From the NCBI RefSeq assembly GCF_037042905.1, contig NC_087258.1, positions 8,224,501-8,288,500 on the forward strand: a stretch of 64,000 bases of DNA. Reading direction: 5' to 3'. Below, piece by piece: positions 12,516 through 25,653 of the stretch. The translations under genes were made by a program, and so were the position numbers. The stretch comes from Lytechinus pictus (taxonomy: Eukaryota > Echinodermata > Echinoidea > Temnopleuroida > Toxopneustidae). The notes below the pieces were generated by a model. The model worked only from the letters and a program-made list of their open reading frames with translations. It was not told where the DNA came from and did no database searches. How positions within the stretch are numbered: the first letter of the stretch is position 1; each line of letters starts with the position of its first letter.

Positions 12516-12553
<38 letters not shown>

Positions 12554-13144
12554 AATGTACTTTTTTCCTGGTACAGTATATAACGGGTACATTTTTCCTG
12601 TTTTCAGGTCAGTATACTAAACAAATTTCAGCTCGCGCTTCGCGCTCGCATTAATTTGTTGGTGAGATATGTGTCCCTTTCTCATGAGTCACATATATAT
12701 ATATATATGCATGTGACTCATGAGAAAGGGACACATATCTCACCAACAAATTAATGCGAGCGCGAAGCGCGAGCTGAAATTTTTTAGTATACTGACCTGA
12801 AAACAGGAAAAATGTAACTGTTTAGGACTGTTTGTAGTAACTCATTTAATAATGAAAAGTATGGGTTATTGCTTAAGAAATGATGCGAGCGGGAAGCGCG
12901 AGCTGAAAATTTTTATAATCCATTCTGAAAAGCCGAAATTTTGAGCACGATTTTAAATAAAGAACGGGTTGTGTATCTCAATCTCGCTTGCCAATTTCTG
13001 TGTAACATTACAATTTTATTTCATTTTTGCACATCCGGCAATATTGGGGGGGGGGGGGCAAAACGATATGTTGCCCCCCCCCCAATATTTTCATTGATGG
13101 GGTGATCGCCCCCCCCCCCCCTGCCCTCAGGATCGACGCCTCTG
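12386..13144. mobile_element. hAT-like element with CAGGGGCGTCGATCC terminus
   Basis: Left end CAGGGGCGTCGATCC at 12386; right end GGATCGACGCCTCTG at 13144. Flanks ATTCCTGC and ATTCCCTGC are similar, so the target duplication is imperfect. G and C tracts sit next to both ends. The interior holds a large hairpin (12588-12817) and GCGAGCGCGAAGCGC motifs. Non-autonomous. Confidence 0.65.
12588..12817. repeat. Near-perfect ~105-bp inverted repeat
   Basis: The arm 12588-12690 is the reverse complement of ~12712-12817 with very few mismatches. The centre is an ATATAT/GCATGTGACTCATG spacer. The arms contain the GCTCGCGCTTCGCGCTCGC motif in opposite orientation. Confidence 0.85.
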
Positions 13145-14979
13145 AATTCCCTGCAAAAACTGATCGTGAATTGTGAGACTGTCACTCTTTTATATCAATA
13201 ATTTCTTTTGAATAAAATAAATTGATTGGCTGAATAATGTTTTCAAAACAACAGACGCTGGGAATTTAAAGAGATTACAACATGGTTAATGCGACCTTGC
13301 AGTGGGGCGGCCCAGTGTGGGAACGCTGGAATTTGCGTGGGTGTGTCGTCTCTATGACCAATCAAAGCGCAATATTCTTGTGTTTAAGCTGCTAAATGCA
13401 CTCTTAAAATAGTTGGGGGAAAATGGCCAACTTTTAACCAACCCAGGGCAACATACTCTCCACACAACTATTGGTTAAAATCTGCCCAACTTTGGTTATA
13501 AAAACTAATTATTGGGTAATACATTTGCTCAATTGGATAATAATTACCCAGATTTTTTTGATATTTTTTAACCAACATACATTACTCAAAACAGTGGACA
13601 GTATATTGCCGAAGATTTTTAAGTGTGTGTACTTGGCCTATGAAAAGCTGGCTGCTGACCCATCTAAAAGACCTCTTCTCATGAAACCAGGCGCGGATCC
13701 AGGGGGAGGGGCTGAAGATGTGCTAGCCCCCCCCCCCCCGTAGGATTTTAAAAAAAAAGACGAGTTGACGTGAAATATAGGTGAAAACCTTTTTTTGGCT
13801 TGTTATCTTCAGCTTTATCATAATCTAAAAATAATTTGGGGCTCAAACAGAAATTAAGTGTAAAAACAACAACTTTTGTTGCATAAAAATAATAATTTTT
13901 ATATTAAGTGTAAAAACAACAACTTTTGTTGCATGAAAATAATAATTTTTATATCATATATAAATCAAAAGTTTTACCAACATTACAAAATCTTTTTAAA
14001 AATCCAGACACAAGACTTGAAAGAATGATTTTTCTTCATTATAAAAATACCAAAAACATTTTAGAGCAGCAATGGCCGATTATAAAGAGGTGTTTTCGTC
14101 CGCACCGAGTTCATTATATGCAAAAAAAAACTCTCATGTCATTAAAGGTCAAGTCCACCTCAGAAAAATGTTGATTTTAATAAATACAGAAAAATCAGAC
14201 AAGCATAACGCTGAAAATTTCATCAAAATCGGATGTAAAATAAAAAAGTAATGACATTTTAAAGTTTCGCTTATTTTTCACAAAATAGTTATATGCACAA
14301 TTAAGTCACATGCAAATGAGAGAATCGATGATGTCACTCACCAACTATTTATTTTGTTTTCTATTGTTTGAATTATACATGATTTCAATTATTTCAGATT
14401 TGACAATGAGGACAAACTTGACTGACCCATTTGTTTCACAGGACAATGGAGGAAAATTAGAATAGTTCATATTTCATGTAATAAAATACAAAAGATATAG
14501 TGAGTGAGTGATGTCATTAGTTCCCTCATTTGCATACCGACCGGGATGTGCATATCATTGTTTTGTGAAATTAAGCAAAACTTAAAAATGTCATAACTTT
14601 CTTATTTTTCATCCGATTTTTATGAAATTTGCAGTGTTATGCTTGTTGGAATTTTCTCTTTTTATTCACATCAATTTTTGTTGGGTGGACTTGTCCTTTA
14701 ATATCATGATCACTTGGATAAAAGAAGCTACTTTTTGAGGACTTGGCAACTTTAATACTGATAGTACCAAAAGCAAATATAGCCTTTCACCCACAAACAT
14801 TGATAACTGTTTATCCGTGACCCTATCCTAAATTATGTTTTGTTTGTGATAGGTCCATGGTCATAGGCAGTATTCTAACGTTGAAAATGACTCACACACA
14901 GAGCATCAAGTGTAACAAAAGATCATGCATTTGTGAAACTTCAGTGCTCTCTGCAAAATTCTATAAATAACAGAACAAA
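13145..14979. other. Non-coding interval before the first lactamase gene
   Basis: No exon found. A solitary hAT-type end (CAGGCGCGGATCCAGG, ~13688), a ~55-bp tandem duplication around 13853-13962 (AAAAACAACAACTTTTG units) and the TTAA MITE at 14142-14701 account for most of it. The promoter of the plus-strand lactamase gene should lie in the last few hundred bases. A TATAAATA at 14962 is only 18 bp before the ATG, too close to act as a standard TATA box for it. Confidence 0.4.
14142..14701. mobile_element. TTAA-flanked MITE, GGACAAG family, copy 2
   Basis: TTAAAGGTCAAGTCCACC at 14142 pairs with GGTGGACTTGTCCTTTAA at 14701. The family's internal inverted blocks (AAAATCGGATGTAAAATAA and its complement) are present. 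It sits ~280 bp upstream of the lactamase start codon. Confidence 0.75.
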
Positions 14980-17349
14980 ATGTCGGTGTGGACCAGCGCA
15001 GCATTGGTTGCGGTGACTGCTGTAATGGTGACTTGGTTACCCGGCTTCTTTCGACAGCAACCTCCTGTGATCGTCGACGGATTCGTTGCAAAAGGCTTTG
15101 AAGAGGTTGAGAAGGCTTTCAGGTGAGGTCATAATTTTCATCCAGATATAGTTAGTCTCATGTGTAATTATATACGATTTTGAAAACAAATACCCATACC
15201 AGTCGGCCAACATTGGCTAACAATTCGTATGCATGGTTATTTTGCGGGGGGGGGGGGATCCGTCCACCATATAGTGCCTATCCACATGATCCAGGAGGAA
15301 CTTTTCCCACAGTGTATGTAAATTGCAAAATTTGGATGGTAGATTTTAAGAGGGCAGCCCTAGCTGATCTGATTTACAATCGTCTATCTGTGTACACTAT
15401 CGAGTGTCCAGTTCAACAAGTTTATTATATATGTACAACATTGTGAAACGGAAATCAATAAATGAAATAAAATGAGTTATTATTAGTATTATCAGTATTA
15501 TGATTATTATTATTATTATTATCAATATTATCCTTATTATTATTATTAATGATAATGATAATCTATATCGTGTTTTAATACTACAAGTATAAAAATGTAT
15601 CATCATAGTAGTCTGCTAACGAATCAAATCACCGCTAATCACCTCTTCCCCTCCCTTTCCCTGTATATAGGAGAAACTATGTGACGCATGTAGACCAGCG
15701 CGAAGGGGGCTCTGCCTTCTCGGTTTATTACAAAGGAAAGAAGGTTGTGGATATATGGGGAGGGTATGCTGACTATGACAGCAGACAAGAATGGAGACAG
15801 GATACCATGTCTGTTTTCTTCTCTTCAACGAAAGGTTAGCATACTGCCGACGCCAATTTTTTTTCTAATTGATATTTTCTAATTGGTATTTTATAATGAC
15901 TATTTATGTTTGGGGAGGGTGCCAATGTAAGCATTGTAAGTACGTAATTTTCTTCAGCAAGAAAATGATCCAGTGTGCTGCGCTATACCCAGGTGAGGTA
16001 AATGGGTACCAGCAGGAAGTAATTCCTCAAAAAGATGTGAGCACCGGAATCGGAAAGCAATGGTTGCATTTATCTTTATAGAAGAGGTTAAATTGCCTAA
16101 ACTAAACTTCTTACAGTATGAAATATTTCAGCAAAAGTGTTTTTAACCTCGCTCTCTTCTCTAGCTCGTAGTCTCTCGAATCACACACATTATCCCAAAC
16201 TTCAGCCGTCTGAACCTTTATATTGCATGCTGCTAATAGTAAGCAAAAAAGTAACAACACAATCGTATGTTTGTTTTTTATCACATTTTTATGTTTATTA
16301 CAATATTTTTTGTCTGAAAGCTTATATCACAGCTCCTTTTGTTTTATTTCCTTTCACTTTATCCAAGGAATAGCATCAATCTGCATCGCCATGTTGGTTG
16401 ACAGGGGTTTATTAGATTATGATAAACCTGTATCAGAATACTGGCCGGAGTTTGCACAGAAGGGAAAGGGAAAGGTCACAGTTAGACAACTCATGGAACA
16501 TAAGGTCAGTTGTAGATAAATAATTTAGATTTAAACAATGTATTTCAAAAACATTTCCATGGTGTTAAAGGACGTCGAAAGATTTGTTTCGTTATACAAG
16601 CCCAGTGTATATGTATTGGAAAAAGGCTGCTATATTTTCTAACGCGAAAAAATGACTTTAGTTGATTTTGTGTTTGTAATATTAAATAAAGAAGAATTAT
16701 ATTTTCAACAGTCTTTCATTTAATCTATAACGAAATGATAGAAACTGATTTGTGATACATGTCGATAAAATCATTTTACTTAATGAGTAAGTGTTTTCGT
16801 GTGGAAATCACCATACTATGTACTGTACATGAACGTTTTTAATCGAAGGATAGGCTCCAATCAGAGACGTTGATCCATGTTCCGGATGTATGGGAGGGGG
16901 AAAAGGTGATGTCCCAAATTTCCGGCACGCTCTGCGAGACAAAATATAGGCCTGATACAAAATGTTGCTTGTGAATCGCCCCAAAATGTGTCTTCAATGC
17001 TTTTATGCCAAGTTTCATGCTTTTATAGTGCTTTCCAATGATTTTTGAAACAAATATTTACATTGCATGTTATAAATTGTTCAAGTTATCAATATTATCA
17101 TGATCTTTGGGGGTAAATCTATGTGTTTGCCTCCCATATCTTCATGGGGACGATCGCCCCCCCCCCTGCTCCCAGGATATAAACACCTCTGTGTTCAATT
17201 ATTAATGAATTGATTTAAGTAATCCAATCTGAGTTTTAAAAAAAACATGAATTCGTAAAAAAAAAGCATGAATTCATAAAAACATACTTTTGCAACATAA
17301 ATAATCATGTAATACCCTTGTGATTTCTACTCCCTAATACCCTCCCTCG

Positions 17350-17381
<32 letters not shown>

Positions 17382-20300
17382 AGCTCTCTTTCGTTTTCCA
17401 CTTTTTCCTCACTGATGACAGGCAGGCCTTCCGTTGGCTGCCCCACCAGGATTGAACTTCGAACTCCTAAGCAACGTCGCCAAGGCAGGCAAATTGATGG
17501 CATCGACCGAACCGTTGTGGGATGTCGACGGGAAAACACACGGTTATCACGGCATCACCTTTGGCCCTCTGACTAATGAGCTTCTGCGGAGAGTCGACCC
17601 GAAGCACAGAACCATGGGCCAGTTCTTCCGGGAAGAGCTAGCGGAGCCCTTCGGTAATAAATTCAAAAGACGAAACATCAACGAACATGATGTATATTAG
17701 ATAATCACCTATATATAAACCACATATCTAACCTTGACTTTATCTATGCCAGATATTTATTTTGTACTGTTAATGAGTTGTACTCTCATACCCTGAAGTG
17801 GGTTGATAGAGTCGATAAAATGTAATCTAGAAGGCACACATTTTAGCAAAGTGTCGACGCCCTCTAATTTCTTTAACGAAAACTCTAACATTTACCCAAA
17901 AGGCACAACCACCACCTTCAGGAAATTGACTGCCGATTGATGCATGTATAAACATGGCACTGTATTAATATCCACGCATAATATTTCGTAAATTTGAGTA
18001 TTGCTATTTGTATTTTTTATTATGAAAAGGTCCGACAAATTTGGACATTTGAAAGTAAACCGAACAGTCACCCGAGGGGGGCGTTTCATCAACATTTTTG
18101 TCTGACAAGTTGTCAGATCCGACAACTTTCCTTGATTTTGATTGGCTGAGAAGCACTGTTACTACTGTCGGATAAAACAGGACTTGTCAGACAAAACGTC
18201 TGACAAGTCCTTCACGAAACGCACTCCTGATCACACGCATTGTGTTCAAAACTTTTTTTAATGATGAATGCGAGAAACTTTGTTTGAAGCACCGTCAGTT
18301 CATGACGTTTGCGTTTCTTCAAATCTTCAAACAGAGGCAGACACAATGACAGACAATTTTAATCCATACGACTTTCTTGAAGGATGTGGGTAGGCTTATA
18401 TCTCAGCCCTTTATTGGCATACATACAGTATATCAATGTGGCCTGCCTCCACATCTCGGACCCCCAATATCCAATTCCCAACAAAATGTGGATTATTGGG
18501 GGGAGGGCGGTAGTCATGCTCCATCGAGACATGTATCGAATACGTTGAAGTCCTAAAAAACGGTAACTTTGTCGTATTGATCATTACTCTCACTATGTTG
18601 ATAAGAAAACTGTGAAATTAAACATTTTCATCAGTTCATGAATGATGATGCATTGTAAAACTCCTTTTAAAAACTCTGGCTACCGGCAACCGCTGTATCT
18701 TATGTTTGTCATTTACAGGTCTAGATTTTTACATTGGCCTACCCTTGGAGGAGAATTATCGTACTGCAAGAGTTCTGGGAGGTGGTACAAACGTTATAGC
18801 GTCTTTACTTCAAGGTTTGAGAAGCCCCACAAACAGACAGATCTTACTTCACATGGTGAAAAACGATCTCTTCTTGCGCATTATTGAAAACTCAGGACTT
18901 GGAGATGTAAGCTTCCCATTGCATCACCATTATACTTTCATGAATGGCGCGAAGGGTGTGCGTGTGGGGTTGGGTGTGAGGATGTGTGTTTCAAGGTGCG
19001 TGTGGGGTTGTGTGTGAGGGTAGGGTGCGTTGATTCTAGTTTCTCGGATTGTCCAACCAAACTTTTACCAAACTTTAAGATATGTTTTATGACAGGAGCC
19101 AATCTCCGAATAATCACCCTATGCGTCATTGATCATGTTGATTTCATTGATTTGTACTGTTTGGTATATTGATTATAAAATAATTGATATTTTGTGAATA
19201 ATTATTTTGATGAAAGCAATTAAATTATTTGATCAAATAATTAAATAATGATTATCTTATGATGAGGAGGAGGAGGAGTGATGATGATGGTGGTCATGGC
19301 GATGGATGTGGTATGTGGTGGAGTTGATATGACGATGATCGTGGTAATAATGATCATGCCGACCATGGTGATGATTATGATAGTGGTGGTGGTGGAGATG
19401 ATAATGATGGTAGTGGTAGTGATGTTGACGATAATGATGACGATGATGCCGACTGTGGTGATGAAAGCCATAATTATAAAAACGCTGCTAATCAATTTAC
19501 ACAAAATATCCTATCCTCTTCCCAGGTAGCAGTTTTCAACAATCCATACAACAGACGAGTAGAATTACCATCTGCTTTCGGCATAGGTACTGCAGAATCT
19601 GTTGCCAAGGTAAATAACTATGATTCGAAATAAGATTCGATCTTCGAGCAAATACAATAGACCGCTATAAAGCCCACTCATGTCAGGTACGAGTCAAGTA
19701 TATATTGTGCCTTTGTTTGATGGTGGAAGAAAAGATGGGAAGTAACATGCCAAATACGAAAGGATTGCTCATAACATGTATAAAATAGATGACCAGATGG
19801 AGGAGAATATATAACACACCCTCCTCAACAATCTTCATAAGCATCACAGATATCGCGTTTATGTTGTTCTAGAGTATGTTGTAGTCGAGGCCAAAACCAT
19901 ACAAGAACAAGGTTAAAGCTTCTACCCCAAGGCCAAGGCTTTTACACCGCCTCCTGTCCAAGGTCAAGTTATCTTTATGAAAATACGGTAGCTGACACCT
20001 ATCCAGAAGTTGTCAGTGACAACTTTACGAAAAGTACGTAATGACAAAATCGCGATGATTTTGCTACCTGAAATTAAAGAGAAAGATTATTTTACTTTTA
20101 TTTTCATTGTGTTTGTGTCACCTTTTTAACTTTTTCTTTTAGTTGTTCGGTATTCTTGCCGCGGGCGGTGTGGATAGCCGGACGAACGAAACTCTTATTT
20201 CGCCGTCAACGATTGGCAAACTGTTCACTTCTGGCACACCCACCTTCGACGAAACGCTTGGCGTACCGATTGCATTTAATCTGGGTCTAATTGCAGTTGA

Positions 20301-22276
20301 CTTGGTTGTAAGTATTCGTTGGAAAGACTTAGCGGTTGCAGTGCATTGATCGTAACATGAAGCCAATTGTAAACCAAAAGTTTTGTTACGTGATCCTCTC
20401 ACTGAGCCATACCTGATCTACACCGTTTTTTATATGCAGACCCGATCGACTGCAACTCGTTTGATGATCCACATGGGTTTGGAAATTGTGTTATTACACT
20501 GCAAAAACTCCGGTGTTAATTAACACCAGCCCGGAATCTATACAAGTCCACACCAGAGAAGTATTGAAATAACACCAGTTTGGAATCAAAGCGATGCTGT
20601 TTTAATACCAATTGGTGTTCATGGTGTTGTATAAACACATATCTGGTGTTAGACCCGGGGTTAGACCAAAACCAAACTGGTGTTGTTTAACACTTCTCTG
20701 GTGTGGACATATGAAGAGCTCACTTGCAAAAGGGGTTAGGTCCATTTTTCATCAAATTTGATTTTTCGGTCTCAATGTATAGATTTTTAGTAGCTCTATA
20801 AGATGATACCAAAGAAAAGTTGAAATTCCTATTTAAAAGTGATCAAAAATGGCAAAGAAAAATCACTTTTTTTTCAAAAGGGGTTAGGTCCATTTCAGTT
20901 TAGTTGCAAAAGGGATTAGGTCCACACCGAATTTTTTTGGAAAAGAATATTTAAAAAAATATGAATAAAGGTAGATTTCTTTTATACCCAATTTTATGTT
21001 GTCATGGTAGGGAATCTTGAAAATTTAGTTTCGCATAAGAATATGCAATATAGGAGAATAAAAAAAAATGATTTTCTTGGAGTGGACCTAACCCCTTTTG
21101 CAAACAAACTCTTCTGAAGAGCTCATTTGTCAAAAGGGGTTAGGTCCATTGTTCATAAATTTTATTGTTTTCTGTCTCAAAACCTCTAAATTTTGAGTCG
21201 CTTTGATGAAAACAAAGAAAATTGGAAATTTACATGAAAACGTGAAAAAGTGGCAAAGAAAAATCACTTTTTTAATCAAAATAGATTGGATTCATTTCAG
21301 TTTACTTGCAAAAGGGCTTAGGTCCACAATGATAATTTTTAAAAGAATTTATAGAAAAAAATTGAAGACAGGTAGATTTCTTTTATACCCAATTTTATGT
21401 TCACATGATAGGGTAGCAGTACATCATGACAATTTAGTTTCTCATAAGAATATTGCAGTAAGTGAGAATAAAAAACATGGTTTTTCTCAGAATGGTCCAA
21501 AGTGGACCTAAGCCCTTTTGCAACTAAACTCTTCATATATAGATTCCGGGCTGGTGTTAAATCAACACCGGAGTTTTTGCAGTGTACCTTGACCATTTTA
21601 TCAGTTATGCCGATCACGATCTTTAGGCGAATTAATTTTTATTTTCTTGAGACCTTAAATTTGTCCAGTTTTAGAGCAACGCATCACGAGCACCAATTTT
21701 GCTCTAAAGTTAATGATTTTTTTGAATATTCGTATTATAACAGCCACCTAGAATAAATAAATAAGCTCTAATTCTGAAATACTAAAGCTGTCAAAGAAAT
21801 CCTTTCCCAGAATGCAACAGTATGACCATGCACTGGTTGTGTGCATACTCATTTTCTGCTATCCTCTTTACAGCATTGAAACCACGGTGTTAAGGACAAC
21901 AAAATCTCTATGTACTTCCAAAGATTCCTGATTTTCAGTTGATCATGGTCTAGCTCGTAATTCTTGTAACAAATTTCACACTTCATGTTATGTTGTTCTA
22001 TTCAAATGTATTACTAAGGTTAACTATCGAAACTGATATCTCCTAAAAAGACGTTATTTTTTAATGTTTAATTGGTGTTGTTCTTCACAGGGTGGAGAGA
22101 TGCTGTATGGTCATAACGGTGCAGGAGGCCAGTTAGCATTTGCAGATACCAAAAACCAGCTTGGAATTGGATTTGTGAGCAGTGCTTTATCTCCTTATTT
22201 CATCCGTGACGACCCAAGAACGGATGCTCTGCTTGCTGCTCTATACAAATGCATACAATCAATAGAGAACACTTAA
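14980..22276 (+). CDS. Serine beta-lactamase-like protein (LACT-2 type), paralogue 1
   Basis: Eight exons: 14980-15122, 15671-15834, 16368-16504, 17422-17653, 18719-18906, 19526-19609, 20143-20307 and 22091-22276. All have GT/AG boundaries and compatible phases, giving 432 aa. Residues ~6-22 are hydrophobic (signal anchor or signal peptide). The class C beta-lactamase/esterase fold is indicated by S99-S-T-K102 (the SxxK nucleophile motif), HGYHG with Tyr190 in the place of the YxN tyrosine, and GHNGAGGQ at 378-385 in the place of the KTG/HxG motif. The family includes eukaryotic LACTB and C. elegans LACT-2, whose substrates are poorly known; a hydrolase/peptidase-like role is inference. The first ATG context is AAAATGT. 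Its paralogue is at 45980-54076 with identical exon phases. Intron 7 contains a 1.1-kb TA-flanked transposon and intron 4 a small MITE. Exon 3 looks gene-converted. Confidence 0.92.
15945..16065 (+). mobile_element. SINE body fragment (5'-truncated)
   Basis: TTCTTCAGCAAGAAAATGAT, ...CAGTGTGCTGCGCTATACCC and AATGGGTACC...CAGGAAGTAATTCCT match the body of the tRNA-headed SINE at 33771-33985. The tRNA head is missing. It lies in intron 2 of the first lactamase gene. Confidence 0.6.
16864..17192. mobile_element. Degenerate hAT-like remnant
   Basis: CAGAGACGTTGATCC near 16864 roughly pairs with GGATATAAACACCTCTG ending at ~17192, with C-tract DNA before the right end. The target duplication is not clean. 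It lies in intron 3 of the first lactamase gene. Confidence 0.4.
18075..18227. mobile_element. GGGCGTTTCAT MITE, copy 1
   Basis: A ~153-bp element with ends GGGGGGCGTTTCATCAA and TTCACGAAACGCACTCC and internal inverted CTGACAAGT/ACTTGTCAG pairs. The central core (TTGATTGGCTGAGA type) is shared with copies at 44877-45034 and 49918-50008. It lies in intron 4 of the first lactamase gene. Confidence 0.7.
19260..19480. repeat. GAT/GGT triplet-rich microsatellite
   Basis: A degenerate GATGATGGTGGT-type run in intron 5 of the first lactamase gene. It produces artificial Met/Val/Ile-rich frames on both strands. Confidence 0.8.
20497..21584. mobile_element. TA-flanked inverted-repeat transposon with nested internal repeats
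   Basis: Left terminus CACTGCAAAAACTCCGGTGTT at 20497 and its complement ending at 21584, flanked by TA on both sides; the inverted termini extend ~47 bp. Inside, two ~400-bp units each run from CAAAAGGGGTTAGGTCCA to TGGACCTAACCCCTTTTG (second unit with AAGCCC). No transposase frame. It lies in intron 7 of the first lactamase gene, between the last two coding exons. Confidence 0.8.
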
Positions 22277-22480
22277 AGAACATTAGAGTGAAGAAAGGAC
22301 TTTACTTCTTGAGAGAGTTTTCGAACTGTCACGAGGACAAAACCGGATTTAAAAATTTGGTTTACTACTATTACATAGATGCATCAACGGAAAAAACAGA
22401 CCTATACATCTATGATCTTCGTCTTCGTGATAGGCTGCAGAGCCCTTTGAAGATTACAGCAGATGATGATGATGATGATG

Positions 22481-23885
22481 ATCATTCTACTAAAATTATA
22501 TAATGTTTTCTCTTTTAATTCCATATAAATGAACTGCTATTATCTGAATTCTCTTTAGGCAATAATTACATACTCCTTTGATAGAAGTTCCATGGAAATA
22601 TATTGAAGATGTACGATAAAAGTGTTACGCTCATACACATCGATTGCTTTGTCTAATGTGAATTCATATTTAATCATCCTTATATTCTGAATGACTCCTA
22701 AATGATCATTTTATATCAAGTATCGTTATTAAAGAAAAATATCTGACTACAAATTCTCTTTCTGGAATCATCACCTTCTTTTATTTTAGAATTCAATTTT
22801 ATAGTATACGCAACAAAAATATGATCTGCATTATACCACATTTTAAAAACAAGTTGTTATATTAAACATGTTAAACATAATACTAATAATGACCGTTTAT
22901 GACCATGAGTGCAATGGAAAGAATACTTCATGAGGTGAAAGATGAATGGATCATTCATTTAATCTTTTACCGAATGAAGTATTTTGTTAATTGCACGAAT
23001 GATGAGAACATTCATATGACACCTAAAAAAATATATTTTTTTATGAAATTTATGAAATTCGGTGCAAAATAAGTATGTTTATGCAGTGTGAGCTCGGTCT
23101 GTTGATTGTCGCGTAAATACAACACCCGTGCTGCAAACACGAATGGTTTTACTTGTGGTACCTGCAGTCAGGGTGCACATCTATGATCATTCTACTGAAA
23201 TTATTTAATGTTTTCTCTTTTAATTCCATGTAAATGAACTGCTATTATCTGAATTCTCTTTAGGCAATAATTACATACTCATTTGATAAAGGTTCCACGG
23301 AAATATATTGAAGACGTACGATAAAAATGTTACGCTCATACACATCGATTGCTTTGTCTAATGTGAATTCATATTTTATCATCCTTATATTCTGAATGAC
23401 TCATAAATTATCATTTTATATCAAGTATCGTTATTAAAGAAAAAATTCTGACTACAAGTTCTCTTTCTGGAATCATCACCTTCTTTTATTTTAGAATTCA
23501 ATTTTATAGTATACGCAACAAAAATATGATCTGCATTACACCACATTTTAAAAACAAGTTGTTATATTAAACATGTTAAACATAATACTAATAATGACCG
23601 TTTATGACCATGAGTGCAATGGAAAGAATACTTCATGAGGTGAAAGATGAATGGATCATTCATTTAATCTTTTACCGAATGAAGTATTTTGTTAATTGCA
23701 CGAATGATGAGAACATTCATATGACACCTAAAAAAATATATTTTTTATGAAATTTATGAAATTCGGTGCAAAATAAGTATGTTTATGCAGTGTGAGCTCG
23801 GTCTGTTGATTGCCGCGTAAATACAACACCCGTGCTGCAAACACGAATGGTTTTACTTGTGGTACCTGCAGTCAGGGTGCGCGCG
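22481..23885. repeat. 704-bp tandem duplication
   Basis: ATCATTCTACT begins at 22481 and again at 23186, and CAGTCAGGGTGC recurs 704 bp apart near the ends. The two units are nearly identical throughout. They start just downstream of the lactamase stop codon, so the 3' UTR region was duplicated. Confidence 0.85.
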
Positions 23886-24617
23886 TGCAGTGGAAAAATC
23901 ATATGGATCCAAAATTGCACGATGAATGGATCAAAAATTGCACGGTTGATAACGTCATTGTAAAATGGGCTGAATGACCGATATCAAACAGCCAATCAAA
24001 TGACAAGGATTTATCTAGTTGTCATATAAAATGAGTTATTGATTGAGGATATTGACGATACATTGAAAAATTATGCTGGATACTAGGTGGACGCAGAGTT
24101 CGTTATTACATAGAAGAGAGTTTTCGCAACTGTGACGCAGAACGATTTGGGCACATAGGGAATGTATTGTCAAATGCCCTTCAAGAAAAAGAGCAAACAA
24201 GAAAAAAAAAGTTTCGTCTGGATTCTGCATGGTCAAACGACATAATTACAATTTTCCGTTAGCTCTGAAACGGAGGACGGAACTGCTGATCCGATTCGCC
24301 AATTTTCGACAAAGACCTCACAACTATTCATTACGATTTGACTAACATTTACAATGCATTTGCTGTGTCCTAGGATTCGTTCTGTGACGCAGTGCGAAAA
24401 CTTTCTACTGACGAAGTCAGATCACACAGTCAAAGCGTGGCTATTAATTGTCATGGGTATGTGATACATGCATCAAACTGTGCCTATTGTGTTTTCCACA
24501 TTATTTTCACTTTGTGTTCATACAATTGACTATATTATGTCGACTACACACTGTGTTGACTATGCGTTCTTCCGGCAAGACTGACTGGGCGAAGAAGTCT
24601 GCGGATATAATAAATAA

Positions 24618-24621
<4 letters not shown>

Positions 24622-24672
<51 letters not shown>
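24622..24672. repeat. (AT)n microsatellite
   Basis: About 50 bp of uninterrupted AT dinucleotides preceded by AAATA units. Confidence 0.9.
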
Positions 24673-24675
<3 letters not shown>

Positions 24676-24879
24676 TTTATATACCACGTATAATGTCGAT
24701 AAGTAGTCCTAAATACGATTCTGCTTGGTATTTAAATTTCCGTACACTTTTTGGTTTTTGGGTCACTTTTGGCCAAGGAAGAAGTCTCACCGCAGTGCAA
24801 AGTGTCAAACCACATCGGGAGACCGATTATCGAATTCTGCGGACAGTTCAAAGTAGTTATAGTATAGACCTCATACCTA

Positions 24880-25080
24880 TTTGACCTTTGACCCGGTCAG
24901 CCGTTACCTTTGACCACATGACCTTTAGCCCGGTCAGCCGTGACCTTTGACCCGGTCAGCCATGCCCTTTGACCACATGAGCTTTGGCCCGGTCAGCCAT
25001 GACCTTTGACCACATGACCTTTAGTCCGGTCAGCCAAGCCCTCTATAGCTAGCATGACCCGACGGCCATAACCCATACTT
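24880..25080. repeat. Tandem TGACC..GGTCAGCC units in the left Polinton-like arm
   Basis: About eight degenerate ~22-25-bp units made of TTTGACC plus GGTCAGCCATGACC; the complementary array is at 30862-31152 in the right arm. Such subterminal arrays can be transposase-binding sites, but that is inference. Confidence 0.8.
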
Positions 25081-25653
25081 CCGGTCAGCCATGACGTCAC
25101 AATGAAAAGGTGTTAGTTACGCAACCACCGTGATGTCATCCCAGGGAAGCACCCTTATTGCACCATCGGTATTGCACCACCGCGGTGCACCGTTGCGTCA
25201 TCGCCACGTATTATCGGTCGACCTTATCACACGATGCAGCGACGTTACACGCGTATTTTTAGAATATAATACGATGCACAAAAAAGACATCTATACAGTT
25301 ATCTTTCTCCGCCTACCAGCAGATATGTCAAGTGCCTCGCGGTTCACGAAGCGATCAACCCATGCTAGGCCAACGTGAGCATGCATCCGTAGATTCCGTA
25401 AGAATCCGTAAAAATTTGCAAGAATATCCGTAAGAATCCGTAAAAATTTACAAGAATATCCGCAAGACTCCGTAGATTCCGTAAGAATCCGTAAAATTTG
25501 CAAGAATATCCGTAAGACTCCGTAGATTCCGTTGAATCCGTAAAAATATGTGAGTAATCGAAGTACCTTCACGCGCGTTTCATGATTACGTATTATTATA
25601 GAAGATTCAACGTTAATTTTCTTCATTTCCGAACAAATAATCATCGAGTCAAC

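Larger units (their letters stand above)
22277..24851. other. Downstream flank of the first lactamase gene; no gene seen
   Basis: Holds a possible ATTAAA poly(A) signal at 22728-22733, a 704-bp tandem duplication and an (AT)n run. The 24000-24600 part is AT-moderate single-copy-looking DNA with no exon-like frame. Confidence 0.5.

Noticed and set aside
14962-14969. TATAAATA as TATA box of lactamase paralogue 1
   Set aside because: It is only 18 bp before the start codon; a TSS ~30 bp downstream would fall inside the coding sequence.
24880-25080. CRISPR-like array of regularly spaced repeats
   Set aside because: The units are contiguous and degenerate without unique spacers, and they are mirrored in the opposite arm of a transposon in a eukaryotic genome.
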